Shown here piece by piece: positions 1 to 7,293 of a stretch of DNA of 15,159 nt. The stretch lies in assembly GCA_020348625.1 (NCBI GenBank), contig CP070752.1, forward strand, positions 1,965,724 through 1,980,882, given 5' to 3'. The stretch's first letter is position 1. Each line of letters begins with the position of its first letter. The notes under the pieces were generated by a model. That model had not been told where the DNA came from, did no database searches, and saw only the letters and a list, made by a program, of their open reading frames with translations. Origin of the DNA: Deltaproteobacteria bacterium (lineage in GTDB: Bacteria; Desulfobacterota; DSM-4660; Desulfatiglandales; B25-G16). The position numbers were made by a program, and so were the translations under genes.

Positions 1-620
1 TCTCATCGTTGATAGCTGGCTGCGTTCTGGGCTTATCATCGGGGCTCGCCCCCGGGCCGCTTCTCACCTTGGTGATTACCCAAACCCTGAAGCATGGTAT
101 GAGGGAAGGGTTCAAGGTTGCCCTTGCCCCACTTATCACCGATTTCTTCATCATCGCGGCGTCTCTTTTGGTGTTGAGCAGATTGGCCGAATTCGAGCGA
201 ATACTGGGGGCCATTTCGTTCGCAGGTGGGCTCTATGTATTCTATCTGGCCTATGAGTGCATGCGGACTGGCCCCATAAACTTTGACTCACCTAAAGACC
301 AGCCGCACTCGCTCAAGAGAGGTATACTGATAAACGCGCTAAACCCCCACCCTTATCTGTTCTGGATCACCGTTGGATCCCCGTTACTCTTGAAGTTTCG
401 CTCTGAAAGCGTTGTAGCCCCATTCGTATTCGTTTCGTGCTTCTACGTGCTCCTGGTTGGAGCGAAAATATTTTTGGCATTAGTGGTTGGGAAATCCCGC
501 ACATTTCTGACCGGCAGGCGATATATCCATGCTATGCGCATTTTGGGAGGAATGCTTGCTGTCTTCGCACTCCTCCTCCTGAAAGACGCCCTAGGTCTTC
601 TGGGACTGCTTCGATCGTAG
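1..620 (+). CDS. LysE/RhtB-family exporter, 5' end cut by the window edge
   Basis: Probable inner-membrane exporter of amino acids or related small metabolites. The reading frame is open to the left edge. A TTG at position 9 could start a 203-residue protein, but family members usually have five to ten residues before this point, so the true start probably lies just outside the window. Visible hallmarks are the first membrane segment with GLSSGLAPGPL, the family's conserved Pro-Gly near the N-terminus, and the mid-protein stretch ALNPHPYLFW, which corresponds to the conserved N-P-K/H region. About six hydrophobic segments span the length, and the C-terminal helix is rich in Leu. The substrate cannot be told from sequence. 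The next plus-strand gene starts nearly 290 nt downstream, so co-transcription is doubtful. Family assignment is good; specificity is unknown. Confidence 0.85.
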   Translation, partial: SSLIAGCVLGLSSGLAPGPLLTLVITQTLKHGMREGFKVALAPLITDFFIIAASLLVLSRLAEFERILGAISFAGGLYVFYLAYECMRTGPINFDSPKDQPHSLKRGILINALNPHPYLFWITVGSPLLLKFRSESVVAPFVFVSCFYVLLVGAKIFLALVVGKSRTFLTGRRYIHAMRILGGMLAVFALLLLKDALGLLGLLRS

Positions 621-689
621 ACAAGCGTTTGATCATGCCTAGATTGAGGATGCAGCAGTAGAATAGGTGATCGTAAGATAGAGGGCTTT

Positions 690-735
690 CCGGGTCCTTC
701 CGATCTCCTTTCAGAAACGACTATACAAAACCCGG
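690..735. repeat. Long-loop inverted repeat CCGGGT...ACCCGG between the exporter and PGPGW genes
   Basis: A 6-bp perfect inverted repeat, CCGGGT at 690-695 and ACCCGG at 730-735, is separated by 34 nt. It sits in the gap at 621-907, which otherwise holds no convincing gene or promoter if the downstream gene starts at 908. It has no T-tract and the loop is long, so it is not a standard terminator. It may be chance. Confidence 0.2.
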
Positions 736-907
736 CGACTTAGTGTATTTTGCTCATCAAAAATAGCCTTGGTTATCCCGTATGCCCACGCTATGGCAGT
801 ATTGCTATGTCTTAGCACTTGGCATTAATAAGCCCTTACTTGCAGCAATAGAGTTTGCAGTTGGGGATATTCCGAGGTTGCAAGCTGCGTTTCTGAATGG
901 AAGTCGT

Positions 908-1348
908 ATGATGCTTGAATGGATAAGAGGTCATGAGCTCGCCCTATGGTGGATGGGAACGGTTTCTCTCGTTATGTTTTTAGCAAGCCTGATCCTAATC
1001 CCCGTGCTCGTGGTTCACATCCCACCAAATTACTTTCTGCGGAAGAAGCGAACATTCGCCAACCTTCAAGGACGTTACTCGGTCATGCGTCTCACTGGCA
1101 TCGTGGTCAAAAATATTTTCGGTATCGTTTTCATTCTGGCAGGCCTTGCAATGTTAGTCTTGCCCGGTCAGGGCATCATCACCATCCTTATTGGCGTTAT
1201 GATGCTTAATTTCCCAGGCAAACGCAGCCTAGAACGGCGAATCGTACAGCAGCCCAATGTATTAGGTGCTATCAACTGGATGCGAGGCAAGGCACACAAA
1301 CCTGCGCTGCAGGTTCCTCACATTCGATCCAAAAGCAGGAAAGGATGA
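908..1348 (+). CDS. PGPGW-family small transmembrane protein (start reassigned)
   Basis: Small inner-membrane protein of unknown function. The core LPGQGIITILIGVMMLNFPGK, followed by a basic LERR segment and a NWMRGKA tail, matches the PGPGW putative transmembrane family. The open frame extends back to an ATG at 782, but that start has no ribosome-binding site and would add 42 residues I do not recognise. The ATG at 908 (or the adjacent one at 911) is preceded by GGAAG at 899-903. It gives the typical family N-terminus: a short MLEW-type lead, a first membrane helix, then HIPPNYF. On this start the protein has about 146 residues: helix 1 at roughly 14-36, a basic cytoplasmic loop, one or two hydrophobic segments around 65-95, then a charged tail. 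Its stop overlaps the uracil-DNA glycosylase start by 4 nt, so the two genes are probably co-transcribed. Confidence 0.75.
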   Translation: MMLEWIRGHELALWWMGTVSLVMFLASLILIPVLVVHIPPNYFLRKKRTFANLQGRYSVMRLTGIVVKNIFGIVFILAGLAMLVLPGQGIITILIGVMMLNFPGKRSLERRIVQQPNVLGAINWMRGKAHKPALQVPHIRSKSRKG

Positions 1349-2070
1349 CGGGGCCTGCAATGATCATGGATGACATAATCGATGATCTGCTAGATGAGCT
1401 TCGACCTCTTTGTTTCCGCCCCCCGATTACACACGTATATAATCCATTAGAGTATGCACGAGAGGCTTATACGCGCTACCTGATGCTTTACGGAAACTGC
1501 CCGAAGGAGGTTATTCTCCTCGGAATGAATCCGGGTCCCTGGGGAATGGCGCAAACGGGCGTCCCATTCGGAGAAATACGGGCGGTAAAGGAATGGCTTT
1601 GTATTGAAGCCCCTGTGGGAAACCCCTCTCGCCTCCATCCAAAACGGCCGGTTCATGGGTTCAAATGTTCGAGGAGCGAGGTAAGCGGCAAAAGGCTATG
1701 GAGGTGGGCGAAGGAAACCTTTGGTACACCTGACCGGTTTTTCTCCCGTTTTTTTGTGGCAAACTATTGTCCCTTGCTCTTCCTCGAGGCAAGTGGTCGG
1801 AACAGGACACCAGACAATCTCCCCCCAGCCGAACGGAAAATCCTCTTTACCGCCTGCGATCAAGCGCTGCGCAGCACCGTCCAGCTTATGGAACCTCGCT
1901 TTGTGGTGGGGGTTGGCCAATTTGCATCAGAGCGGGCTCGGCAAGCCCTGTCGGGTCTTGACCTCGTCATCGGCACCATCACTCATCCGAGTCCCGCAAA
2001 CCCGAAAGCCAACCGAGGTTGGGGTACCTTAGTAACACAAGAACTCGCAGGGTTAGGGATTCAGGTCTAA
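1345..2070 (+). CDS. SMUG1-type single-strand-selective uracil-DNA glycosylase
   Basis: Base-excision repair enzyme of uracil-DNA glycosylase family 3, removing uracil (and in known members 5-hydroxymethyluracil) from DNA. The first active-site motif, MNPGPWGMAQTGVPFGE at residues 61-77, carries the catalytic-position Asn62. The second motif, HPSPANPKANRGW, starts at His214. Between them, RSEVSG and NYCPLLFLEASGRN closely match animal SMUG1. The length of 241 residues fits a complete enzyme. The chosen ATG at 1345 has AGGA at 1337-1340 upstream and overlaps the PGPGW gene by 4 nt. ATGs at 1360 and 1366 are possible alternatives and would only remove a few poorly conserved residues. SMUG1 is much less common in bacteria than Ung or family 4 enzymes. 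The fold and motifs make the call firm; substrate preference is inferred. Confidence 0.92.
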   Translation: MTGPAMIMDDIIDDLLDELRPLCFRPPITHVYNPLEYAREAYTRYLMLYGNCPKEVILLGMNPGPWGMAQTGVPFGEIRAVKEWLCIEAPVGNPSRLHPKRPVHGFKCSRSEVSGKRLWRWAKETFGTPDRFFSRFFVANYCPLLFLEASGRNRTPDNLPPAERKILFTACDQALRSTVQLMEPRFVVGVGQFASERARQALSGLDLVIGTITHPSPANPKANRGWGTLVTQELAGLGIQV

Positions 2071-2296
2071 GAACGGAAAACCGGAGAAACGGGCACCCGT
2101 CTTTGAAGACAGAGCCTAATACAACCTATTACGATTTCGGTTATTTGTAGATTACATCTTATGCTCACTCGATGATTTACTCCTCAAATGCTATGGGGTA
2201 AGATAGTAAGGGTAATATGTTTTCATTTGCTCCGGCATATTTCATGCATACCATCTCTCTAGTAGAGGAAAGAGGCCTTCACTGAGAATCAGTTAC

Positions 2297-2301
2297 AGGA
2301 G
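2297..2301 (+). promoter_or_regulatory. Shine-Dalgarno of the cNMP-binding gene
   Basis: AGGAG ends 6 nt before the ATG at 2308 and fixes that start. The rest of the 237-nt gap (2071-2307) after the glycosylase is AT-rich. It shows only a weak ACGG/CCGT mini-hairpin near 2087-2098 and no promoter I would defend. Confidence 0.6.
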
Positions 2302-2307
2302 ATACAA

Positions 2308-2805
2308 ATGAAAGCTACTACAGTTACCGAACACGGCAATTTCAAGGGAGAGCTTATTGGTTTTCTCACCAACCTCCCCCTTTTCGATGAGCTTAAAAAA
2401 GCCGAGATCGAGGGCATTTCAAACCATATGGACTTCATAGAGCTCAAGAAAGACGAGGTGCTCTTTCGGGAAGGAGAAAAAGGGGATTGTGTCTGTTTTG
2501 TCGTAGAAGGTACTTTGGATGTCATAAAACAGGCGTTAACAGGAGAGAGCGTTGTAATTACGGCTCTCCACAGGGGACGATCAATCGGAGAGATGTCCAT
2601 CATTGATGACTTTCCTCGGTCAGCAACGGTCAAGGCCCGTACAGACTCCAAACTCATCATACTAACAAGGAAGGGCTTCGACCTCATGTTGGGAAAAGAT
2701 CCCCAGCTGGGCATAAAAATTCTCAAGAAGATCTCCCGGCTCCTGAGCCTCAATCTGAGGAAGACTTCGAGCCGCCTGGCCGACTATATGTTACCACTGA
2801 CGTAG
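2308..2805 (+). CDS. Stand-alone cyclic nucleotide-binding domain protein
   Basis: Single CNB (CAP_ED) domain of 165 residues, predicted cytosolic. It opens with the family's LPLFDELKKAEI helix (24-34), continues through the beta-barrel (VLFREGEKGD at 51-60, VVEGTLDV at 65-72) and has a recognisable phosphate-binding cassette, RSIGEMSIIDDFPRSATV, at 91-108. Glu95 and Arg104 occupy the positions that normally contact ribose and phosphate, so nucleotide binding is plausible. After the C-helix (about 130-160) the protein ends: there is no helix-turn-helix, kinase or channel module, so it is not a Crp-type transcription factor. It probably acts on a partner by contact. The closest candidate is the antiporter gene 63 nt downstream on the same strand; this is inference from position only. 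Confidence 0.88.
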   Translation: MKATTVTEHGNFKGELIGFLTNLPLFDELKKAEIEGISNHMDFIELKKDEVLFREGEKGDCVCFVVEGTLDVIKQALTGESVVITALHRGRSIGEMSIIDDFPRSATVKARTDSKLIILTRKGFDLMLGKDPQLGIKILKKISRLLSLNLRKTSSRLADYMLPLT

Positions 2806-2868
2806 GGGTGGGCGGCAAAAGGCTGTAGATCTCTGAACACGTCGCAGGCTAAGAAAATGTGAAGAGCG

Positions 2869-4044
2869 ATGCAAGATACAGCCAAAGCCCTTACTACAAT
2901 CGGCGTACTACTTCTTGTCGGGCTGCTGACCGACGCACTTGGCCGTCGTACCAAACTCCCCCGCGTTACACTTCTGCTTATCTTTGGATTCCTGATTGGT
3001 CCAACCGGCTTAGACTTCCTTAATCCAAGTGACGGAAAATGGTTCTCCCTTATCACTGACATGGCATTAGTCATGATCGGATTCCTGCTCGGTGAAAAAC
3101 TCACTCTGTCGTCGCTCCGTCAACATGGAAGATTCGTATTATGGCTCTCCGTTGCAGAGGTAGTCGGAACAGCACTTGTAGTTTTCATCGGCCTCCTCGT
3201 TATGCGAGTGCCTTTGGACGTGGCGTTATTGCTCGCCGGCATTGCCCCTGCAACTGACCCAGCCGCATCGACCGATGTCGTTCACGAAACACGCGCTCAT
3301 GGTGTATTCACGAACACCCTGCTGGGCATCGTAGCTGTCGACGACGCGTGGGGTCTCATGCTCTTCAGCCTCATGCTCACCGCTGCTCAGGCGGTCACCG
3401 GGCAAGGCGATATCCTCGAACCCCTGCTCATCGGAGCTTGGGAGCTTGGGGGCGCCCTCCTGTTAGGCATCTGCTTGGGTATCCCAATGGCATTAATCAC
3501 CGGCCGCATCCGGCCGGGAGAACCCACCCTTGTTGAGGCGCTCGGAATTGTATTCCTCTGCGGCGGGATTGCAATCTGGCTGGAGGTATCATTTTTGCTC
3601 GCCTCAATGGTACTTGGATGCGTCGTTTCAAATTTGGCCCGGCATCATACCCGTCCGTTCCATGCGATTGAGCGCATCGATTGGCCCTTCATGATCCTCT
3701 TCTTTGTCCTCGCCGGGGCATCTCTGGATGCTAAAGCACTTTATCAGGTTGGGATTGTGGGAGCGGTCTATGTGATCCTACGGGGCATCGGACGACTCAT
3801 CGGTGCCTGGGCAGGAGCGGCTATGAGCCATGCCGGTCCCTCAATGGGCCGGTGGATGGGCCTAGCCTTGATGCCTCAAGCCGGTGTTGCGTTGGGTATG
3901 GCTCTCGTTGCAGTACACCATCGCCCAGATCTTAGTGAAGTAATCATGCCCGTTGTGATCGCATCCACGGTTCTCTTTGAGGTAGTGGGCCCGGTGCTCA
4001 CCCGAAGCGCCCTTGCCCACGTGGGCGAGGCTCGGAGGCCATAA
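2869..4044 (+). CDS. CPA2-type cation:proton antiporter, membrane domain only
   Basis: Polytopic inner-membrane monovalent cation/H+ exchanger (Na+/H+ exchanger domain), 391 residues with roughly twelve hydrophobic segments. The N-terminal helices contain LPRVTLLLIFGFLIGPTGLDF (split by a turn around residue 43), followed by the crossing-helix motif APATDPA at 126-132. The double aspartate VDDAWGL has Asp158-Asp159. A paired Asp at this place is the hallmark of the electrogenic NhaA/NapA-like branch, whereas electroneutral members have Asn-Asp. The protein ends soon after the last helix and lacks the C-terminal TrkA-N/RCK domain of Kef systems. Gating by K+, NAD or glutathione through such a domain is therefore not built in. 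The cNMP-binding gene immediately upstream could supply regulation. The ion specificity is not readable from sequence. Confidence 0.9.
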   Translation: MQDTAKALTTIGVLLLVGLLTDALGRRTKLPRVTLLLIFGFLIGPTGLDFLNPSDGKWFSLITDMALVMIGFLLGEKLTLSSLRQHGRFVLWLSVAEVVGTALVVFIGLLVMRVPLDVALLLAGIAPATDPAASTDVVHETRAHGVFTNTLLGIVAVDDAWGLMLFSLMLTAAQAVTGQGDILEPLLIGAWELGGALLLGICLGIPMALITGRIRPGEPTLVEALGIVFLCGGIAIWLEVSFLLASMVLGCVVSNLARHHTRPFHAIERIDWPFMILFFVLAGASLDAKALYQVGIVGAVYVILRGIGRLIGAWAGAAMSHAGPSMGRWMGLALMPQAGVALGMALVAVHHRPDLSEVIMPVVIASTVLFEVVGPVLTRSALAHVGEARRP

Positions 4045-4111
4045 TGGTAGGATCTGAAGATACGCTTTCTGCATCACCCAGGCGGGATAAATGCTCTCTG
4101 GCAGGTGGTAA

Positions 4112-4684
4112 ATGAGACTCAAATCGAAAAGAAATCTCGCAATAATCACTGCCCTCGTTATTCTATCTCTTCTCGCACTGATCTACGTTGCCTCAGTGCG
4201 AAACCGTCGTGTAGCAGAGGAACGGCGGGATGCCATCCCCAGTGAGGCCCTAGACGCGGTCAAAAAACCGAGTATCGTTGTCACCGACGGCAAAGCAAGG
4301 GTTTTTCACTACCTCCCCAATAAAGACATGGCTGCAAAGCTTAACCACGAGGCGCACCCGCGGGCATTGCTGCCGGTGGAAAGGGAAATTGCCTTTTCTG
4401 AGAATCTGATCTTCGATACAATCAAGTCTTTGATAGAAAACGAACTGTCGGAAGGAGAAAAACAAGCCGGTTTTTGGACGAGTTTCCCGGGAGAGTCTTT
4501 TCAATTACTGCGTGCCGAACTTCAAGGTGACACCCTGACGCTCTATTTTGATGATCCCCTTTATTTTACCAGTGGTGGTTCTAATAGAGTAAGATTTATG
4601 TGGCTGCAGATCCTGATGACCGCTCTTCAGTTCCCGGAAGTCCAGAACGTAAGATTTGAGCCGAAAACCCTCTTTCAGCCATAA
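4112..4684 (+). CDS. Membrane-anchored GerMN-domain protein
   Basis: Protein of 190 residues with an N-terminal anchor: a basic MRLKSKR lead, then a hydrophobic helix at about 8-27. A linker is followed by a C-terminal GerMN-like domain. Its signature is the strand LTLYFDDPLYF followed by the helix GSNRVRFMWLQILMTALQF and the end PEVQNVRFEPK, matching the family pattern of a Ser-Gly-rich turn, a long helix and a final V-x-V-x-F strand. The domain was named from Bacillus GerM but is widespread in non-sporulating bacteria, often in envelope proteins, and no sporulation gene is nearby. The domain should face the periplasm. The ATG at 4112 follows AGGTGG (4103-4108). It lies 67 nt after the antiporter on the same strand, so co-transcription is possible. 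The molecular role is unknown. Confidence 0.7.
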   Translation: MRLKSKRNLAIITALVILSLLALIYVASVRNRRVAEERRDAIPSEALDAVKKPSIVVTDGKARVFHYLPNKDMAAKLNHEAHPRALLPVEREIAFSENLIFDTIKSLIENELSEGEKQAGFWTSFPGESFQLLRAELQGDTLTLYFDDPLYFTSGGSNRVRFMWLQILMTALQFPEVQNVRFEPKTLFQP

Positions 4685-4779
4685 TTCATGTTTTGTTCGA
4701 TTTTACTAATCCGTGCTTGGTCGCCCCGACGGCTGGGGAGCTTGTGGTGTTTGGGCAAGAGAGGGCGATTGCGGCGCCG

Positions 4780-5163
4780 TCACGTTCGATAGTGTTGAGT
4801 ATGTTGATGCCTGCCGGCATAATTGCCCAGCCAGACGAGCCCTACCTTCTGGGGGTAGTGCCGATCAAAGCTCAGGCTCTGGCGAAAGTACTTTGCCGAT
4901 TCGTACTCTCTCTTCATTGTGATGAGGTTTTCTATGTCCTCGTAGATAACTGCGCTGCATAGAAGATTGCTGTCCGATTCAGTGCCTAGAGTCTCCCCTT
5001 CTTTCAAAAAGAGCTTTATCAATTCGTCAACGGCCTCCTCCATATCGGAACGCCAGGCAATCTTATACACTGCCCCGCATTTGCAACGATAAATGGTATC
5101 GATCTGCTCCGGCAGGGGATAGGCGCCGTCACAAAATGGGCAAATAATGTTAAATGATCTCAC
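4780..5163 (-). CDS. Small zinc-ribbon protein, function unknown
   Basis: Hypothetical cytosolic protein of 127 residues. Near the N-terminus it has CPFC (8-11) and, 15 residues later, CKCG (27-30), a four-cysteine zinc-ribbon arrangement of the C-x2-C...C-x-C type. The middle is acidic and helical (EEAVDELIKLFLKEGE), and the C-terminal third is basic and aromatic with many His, Tyr and Arg. I do not recognise the family. I place the start at the GTG at 5163 because AAGGTGG lies 4 nt before it. A GTG nine bases further out (5172) lies inside that ribosome-binding site and is less likely. It is the only minus-strand gene in the first 12 kb. It converges on the GerMN gene and diverges from the prmA cluster. 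It could be a sensor or an adaptor, but nothing in the sequence decides this. Confidence 0.7.
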   Translation of the reverse strand: MRSFNIICPFCDGAYPLPEQIDTIYRCKCGAVYKIAWRSDMEEAVDELIKLFLKEGETLGTESDSNLLCSAVIYEDIENLITMKREYESAKYFRQSLSFDRHYPQKVGLVWLGNYAGRHQHTQHYRT

Positions 5164-5207
5164 CGAACCCACCTTCTTCAGTTTTTCTGTGCCCTTTGCG
5201 GGGAAGT

Positions 5208-5236
5208 TATTTACGAAAAATCTTCTGCCGTGTCAA
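5208..5236 (-). promoter_or_regulatory. Candidate sigma-70 promoter for the zinc-ribbon gene
   Basis: On the minus strand a perfect -35 hexamer TTGACA (5236-5231) is followed by 17 nt and a weak -10, TAAATA (5213-5208). Transcription would begin around 5200, giving a leader of about 40 nt before the GTG at 5163. The -35 and spacing are good; the -10 is mediocre. Confidence 0.45.
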
Positions 5237-5303
5237 TAAAATATCCTTGCAGATATGACCAAAAAATGACAACATCCATACACACCATTCTCAGGCATAG
5301 AAA

Positions 5304-5310
5304 AAGGAAG
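5304..5310 (+). promoter_or_regulatory. Shine-Dalgarno that decides the TTG start of the methyltransferase
   Basis: AAGGAAG ends 7 nt before the TTG at 5318. No ATG or GTG in frame gives a better combination, so TTG is accepted as the start of the first gene in the cluster. Confidence 0.55.
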
Positions 5311-5317
5311 AGACTCG

Positions 5318-6172
5318 TTGCACCTTCAAAAGACGGACGATACAGATGCCCGTGTTCCTTACCGGGATCTTTATATCTACTACCTTGATGGTCCCCTCGG
5401 CGATGATAAAGAGCGAGATTTTGGCCCTCATTTTCTAGGAAACTGGCTTGAAGAGGGCAGCTCCTTTCTCTTCTTCTCCCGGCCAACCAGAGAACTTGTG
5501 GAGGGTATTGTCACAAAGGGAAAGAGACTAAGGCTTATTGACGAGTTTCATTTTACCTATGAAGAGTGGCAAGGCGGGAAGATTAAGCCCTTCACTATTC
5601 CGCCCTTTTTTGTCGTACCGCCGTGGGAAGATAAGCAGGAAAATACCGAAGGGATAAAGATGGTGTTGGACCCTGGCGTCGTTTTTGGGACTACCCTCCA
5701 CCCTACCACGCGTGACAGTCTAACAGCTATAGCGACAATCTATGAGAAACACCGGATCGATCAGGTGCTGGACCTTGGCACCGGCACGGGAATACTAGCT
5801 GTGGGAGCAGCACTCCTTGGAGCACAGAGCGTTTTGGCTGTTGACATAAATCCCCTGGCAGTTCGCACTGCGATAGCCAATGTTAGATTGAACGGATTGG
5901 AGGAAAGAGTGGAAGTTAAAGAGGGCCGGGCGGAAAACTGGATAAATCATCCCGCCGACCTGGTTGTAGCTAATATCCACTACGATACAATATCGGGACT
6001 CATACAGCATAGGGAATTGCAAAACAAAAAATGGTTCATTCTCTCGGGGCTCATGAGGAATCAAGCGGATAAGGTCAGGGCAGTATTGTCTCAACACGAC
6101 GCTGAAATTATCCAAGAGTGGAATCACGAGATGATCTGGCACACTCTTTTGGGAAGGGGAAAAGGCTTTTAA
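5318..6172 (+). CDS. prmA: Ribosomal protein L11 methyltransferase-like protein (PrmA family)
   Basis: SAM-dependent methyltransferase of 284 residues, close to the usual PrmA length; PrmA trimethylates amino groups on ribosomal protein L11. The N-terminal ~110 residues would be the L11-binding part and are poorly conserved. The linker motif reads DPGVVFGTTLHPTT (canonical DPGLAFGTGTHPTT). The SAM-binding motif I is LDLGTGTGILAVGAALLGA, with VDINPLAV as the acidic end of strand 2. VVANIHYDTI matches the family's conserved ANI post-motif. It starts with TTG behind AAGGAAG and is the first gene of the cluster running to guaB, with only 1 nt before the next ATG. The Gly-to-Thr change in the FGTG motif is unusual, so a divergent substrate is possible. 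The family call is secure; L11 as substrate is inferred. Confidence 0.88.
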   Translation: MHLQKTDDTDARVPYRDLYIYYLDGPLGDDKERDFGPHFLGNWLEEGSSFLFFSRPTRELVEGIVTKGKRLRLIDEFHFTYEEWQGGKIKPFTIPPFFVVPPWEDKQENTEGIKMVLDPGVVFGTTLHPTTRDSLTAIATIYEKHRIDQVLDLGTGTGILAVGAALLGAQSVLAVDINPLAVRTAIANVRLNGLEERVEVKEGRAENWINHPADLVVANIHYDTISGLIQHRELQNKKWFILSGLMRNQADKVRAVLSQHDAEIIQEWNHEMIWHTLLGRGKGF

Positions 6173-6173
6173 G

Positions 6174-6659
6174 ATGAATGAAGTCAGAGAAATTATTCCA
6201 AAGCTAAAAGGCTACAACTGTTTTGCCTGTGGAACTGCAAACCCGATAGGGCTGAACCTCCAGTTCTATGTGTCTGGCGAGTATGTGTGTTCTGATATTA
6301 CAATAACAAGGAACTACGAGGGATGGGAGAATATGGCCCACGGGGGAATAGTATCAACCCTGCTGGATGAAGTCATGTCCTGGGCCGTAATCTATTTCAA
6401 GAGGATTCTCTTTGTTACAAGGAGCATGAGGATCAAGTATCTTAAGCCGGTTCCGCTGGAAACGCCACTCACCGTTAAGGCACACATTTTGGAGGAAAAA
6501 AGGGGCCGCATAAATGAAGCAAGAGGATTCATTCACGACCAGGCAAGCAACACCCTAGTAAGAGGCGAAGCCACCTTTGCCAGGTTATCCGATGCGGAGC
6601 TTTACCTGGTGCCGGAGAGGTTAAAAAAAGACATGGAAGACCTTTTTCAGAGATTATGA
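6174..6659 (+). CDS. PaaI-like hotdog thioesterase
   Basis: Probable acyl-CoA thioesterase of the hotdog fold, 161 residues, cytosolic. The N-terminus carries CFACGTANPIGLNLQF (16-31), a cysteine-containing lead common in this subgroup, which often begins with C-x2-C-G and N-P-x-G-L. The central hotdog helix is HGGIVSTLLDEVMSWA (57-72), in which the His-Gly-Gly turn and Asp65 lie at the usual active-site positions. The strands RSMRIKYLKPVPLETPLTV and the terminal GEATFARL complete the fold. The ATG lies 1 nt after the methyltransferase stop, and the hydrolase gene follows 4 nt later, so it is inside the operon. The acyl substrate is unknown. No thioester-pathway gene is adjacent except the hydrolase. 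Confidence 0.87.
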   Translation: MNEVREIIPKLKGYNCFACGTANPIGLNLQFYVSGEYVCSDITITRNYEGWENMAHGGIVSTLLDEVMSWAVIYFKRILFVTRSMRIKYLKPVPLETPLTVKAHILEEKRGRINEARGFIHDQASNTLVRGEATFARLSDAELYLVPERLKKDMEDLFQRL

Positions 6660-6663
6660 AGGT

Positions 6664-7275
6664 ATGATGAAAGAGGAGCAAATCACATTTCAGTCCGACG
6701 GCCTACGAATCGAGGGGCTTTTGGGCCGGCAATCAGGAGAGAGAGGAGCGGTCATCACTCACCCGCACTCCCTGTACGGTGGCACCATGTACAATCAGGT
6801 TGTTGAGACACTGGTTCGGGCATATCAAAATAAGGGACTTACGACCCTGAGATTCAATTTCAGAGGGGTTGGGGAGAGCGAAGGAACATATGGGGAAGGA
6901 AGAGGAGAAAAGGAGGATGTGATATCTGCCTTGCGCTATTTGGATGGCCTCGGGAAGTCAGCAATTGATCTGGCAGGATATTCGTTCGGGGCATGGGTAA
7001 ATGCACACATAACCTCCAGCGAGTTTTCGGTGACCAGCATGATTATGGTATCACCGCCTGTGGCCTTTCTGGATTTTTCATTCTTATCAAGCGACCAGAG
7101 GATTAAGGCTGTGGTAGCCGGCGGCAGAGACGATATTGGGCCAGCAGATCATATTAGCCGTTTAATGGCCACCTGGAATCCCGCAGCCCTCTTGGAGGTC
7201 ATCGATGGGGCTGACCATTTCTATTCGGGCAAGATAGAAATCTTGGAGTCTGTCTTGTCTCGTTTGATACGTTAA
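6664..7275 (+). CDS. Alpha/beta hydrolase
   Basis: Cytosolic serine hydrolase of 203 residues, a compact single-domain alpha/beta fold without a large lid. An early HPHSLYGGTM stretch (33-42) gives the oxyanion region typical of the small dienelactone-hydrolase-like group. RFNFRGVGESEG (63-74) follows, with the conserved FRGVG. The nucleophile elbow is GYSFGA (105-110) with Ser107. The acidic residue is probably Asp156 or Asp157 in AGGRDDIGP, and the histidine is His185 in GADHFY. All three members of the triad are therefore visible. The substrate is not known. Two ATGs in a row (6664, 6667) make the exact start ambiguous by one codon. Spacing to the genes on both sides is 4 and 18 nt. Confidence 0.88.
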   Translation: MMKEEQITFQSDGLRIEGLLGRQSGERGAVITHPHSLYGGTMYNQVVETLVRAYQNKGLTTLRFNFRGVGESEGTYGEGRGEKEDVISALRYLDGLGKSAIDLAGYSFGAWVNAHITSSEFSVTSMIMVSPPVAFLDFSFLSSDQRIKAVVAGGRDDIGPADHISRLMATWNPAALLEVIDGADHFYSGKIEILESVLSRLIR

Positions 7276-7293
7276 TTTTGGAGCCGGCGGCTT

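Noticed and set aside
4693..4962. 89-codon plus-strand frame opposite the zinc-ribbon gene
   Set aside because: It is antisense to a gene with clear zinc-binding cysteines and a good ribosome site, and its product lacks features.
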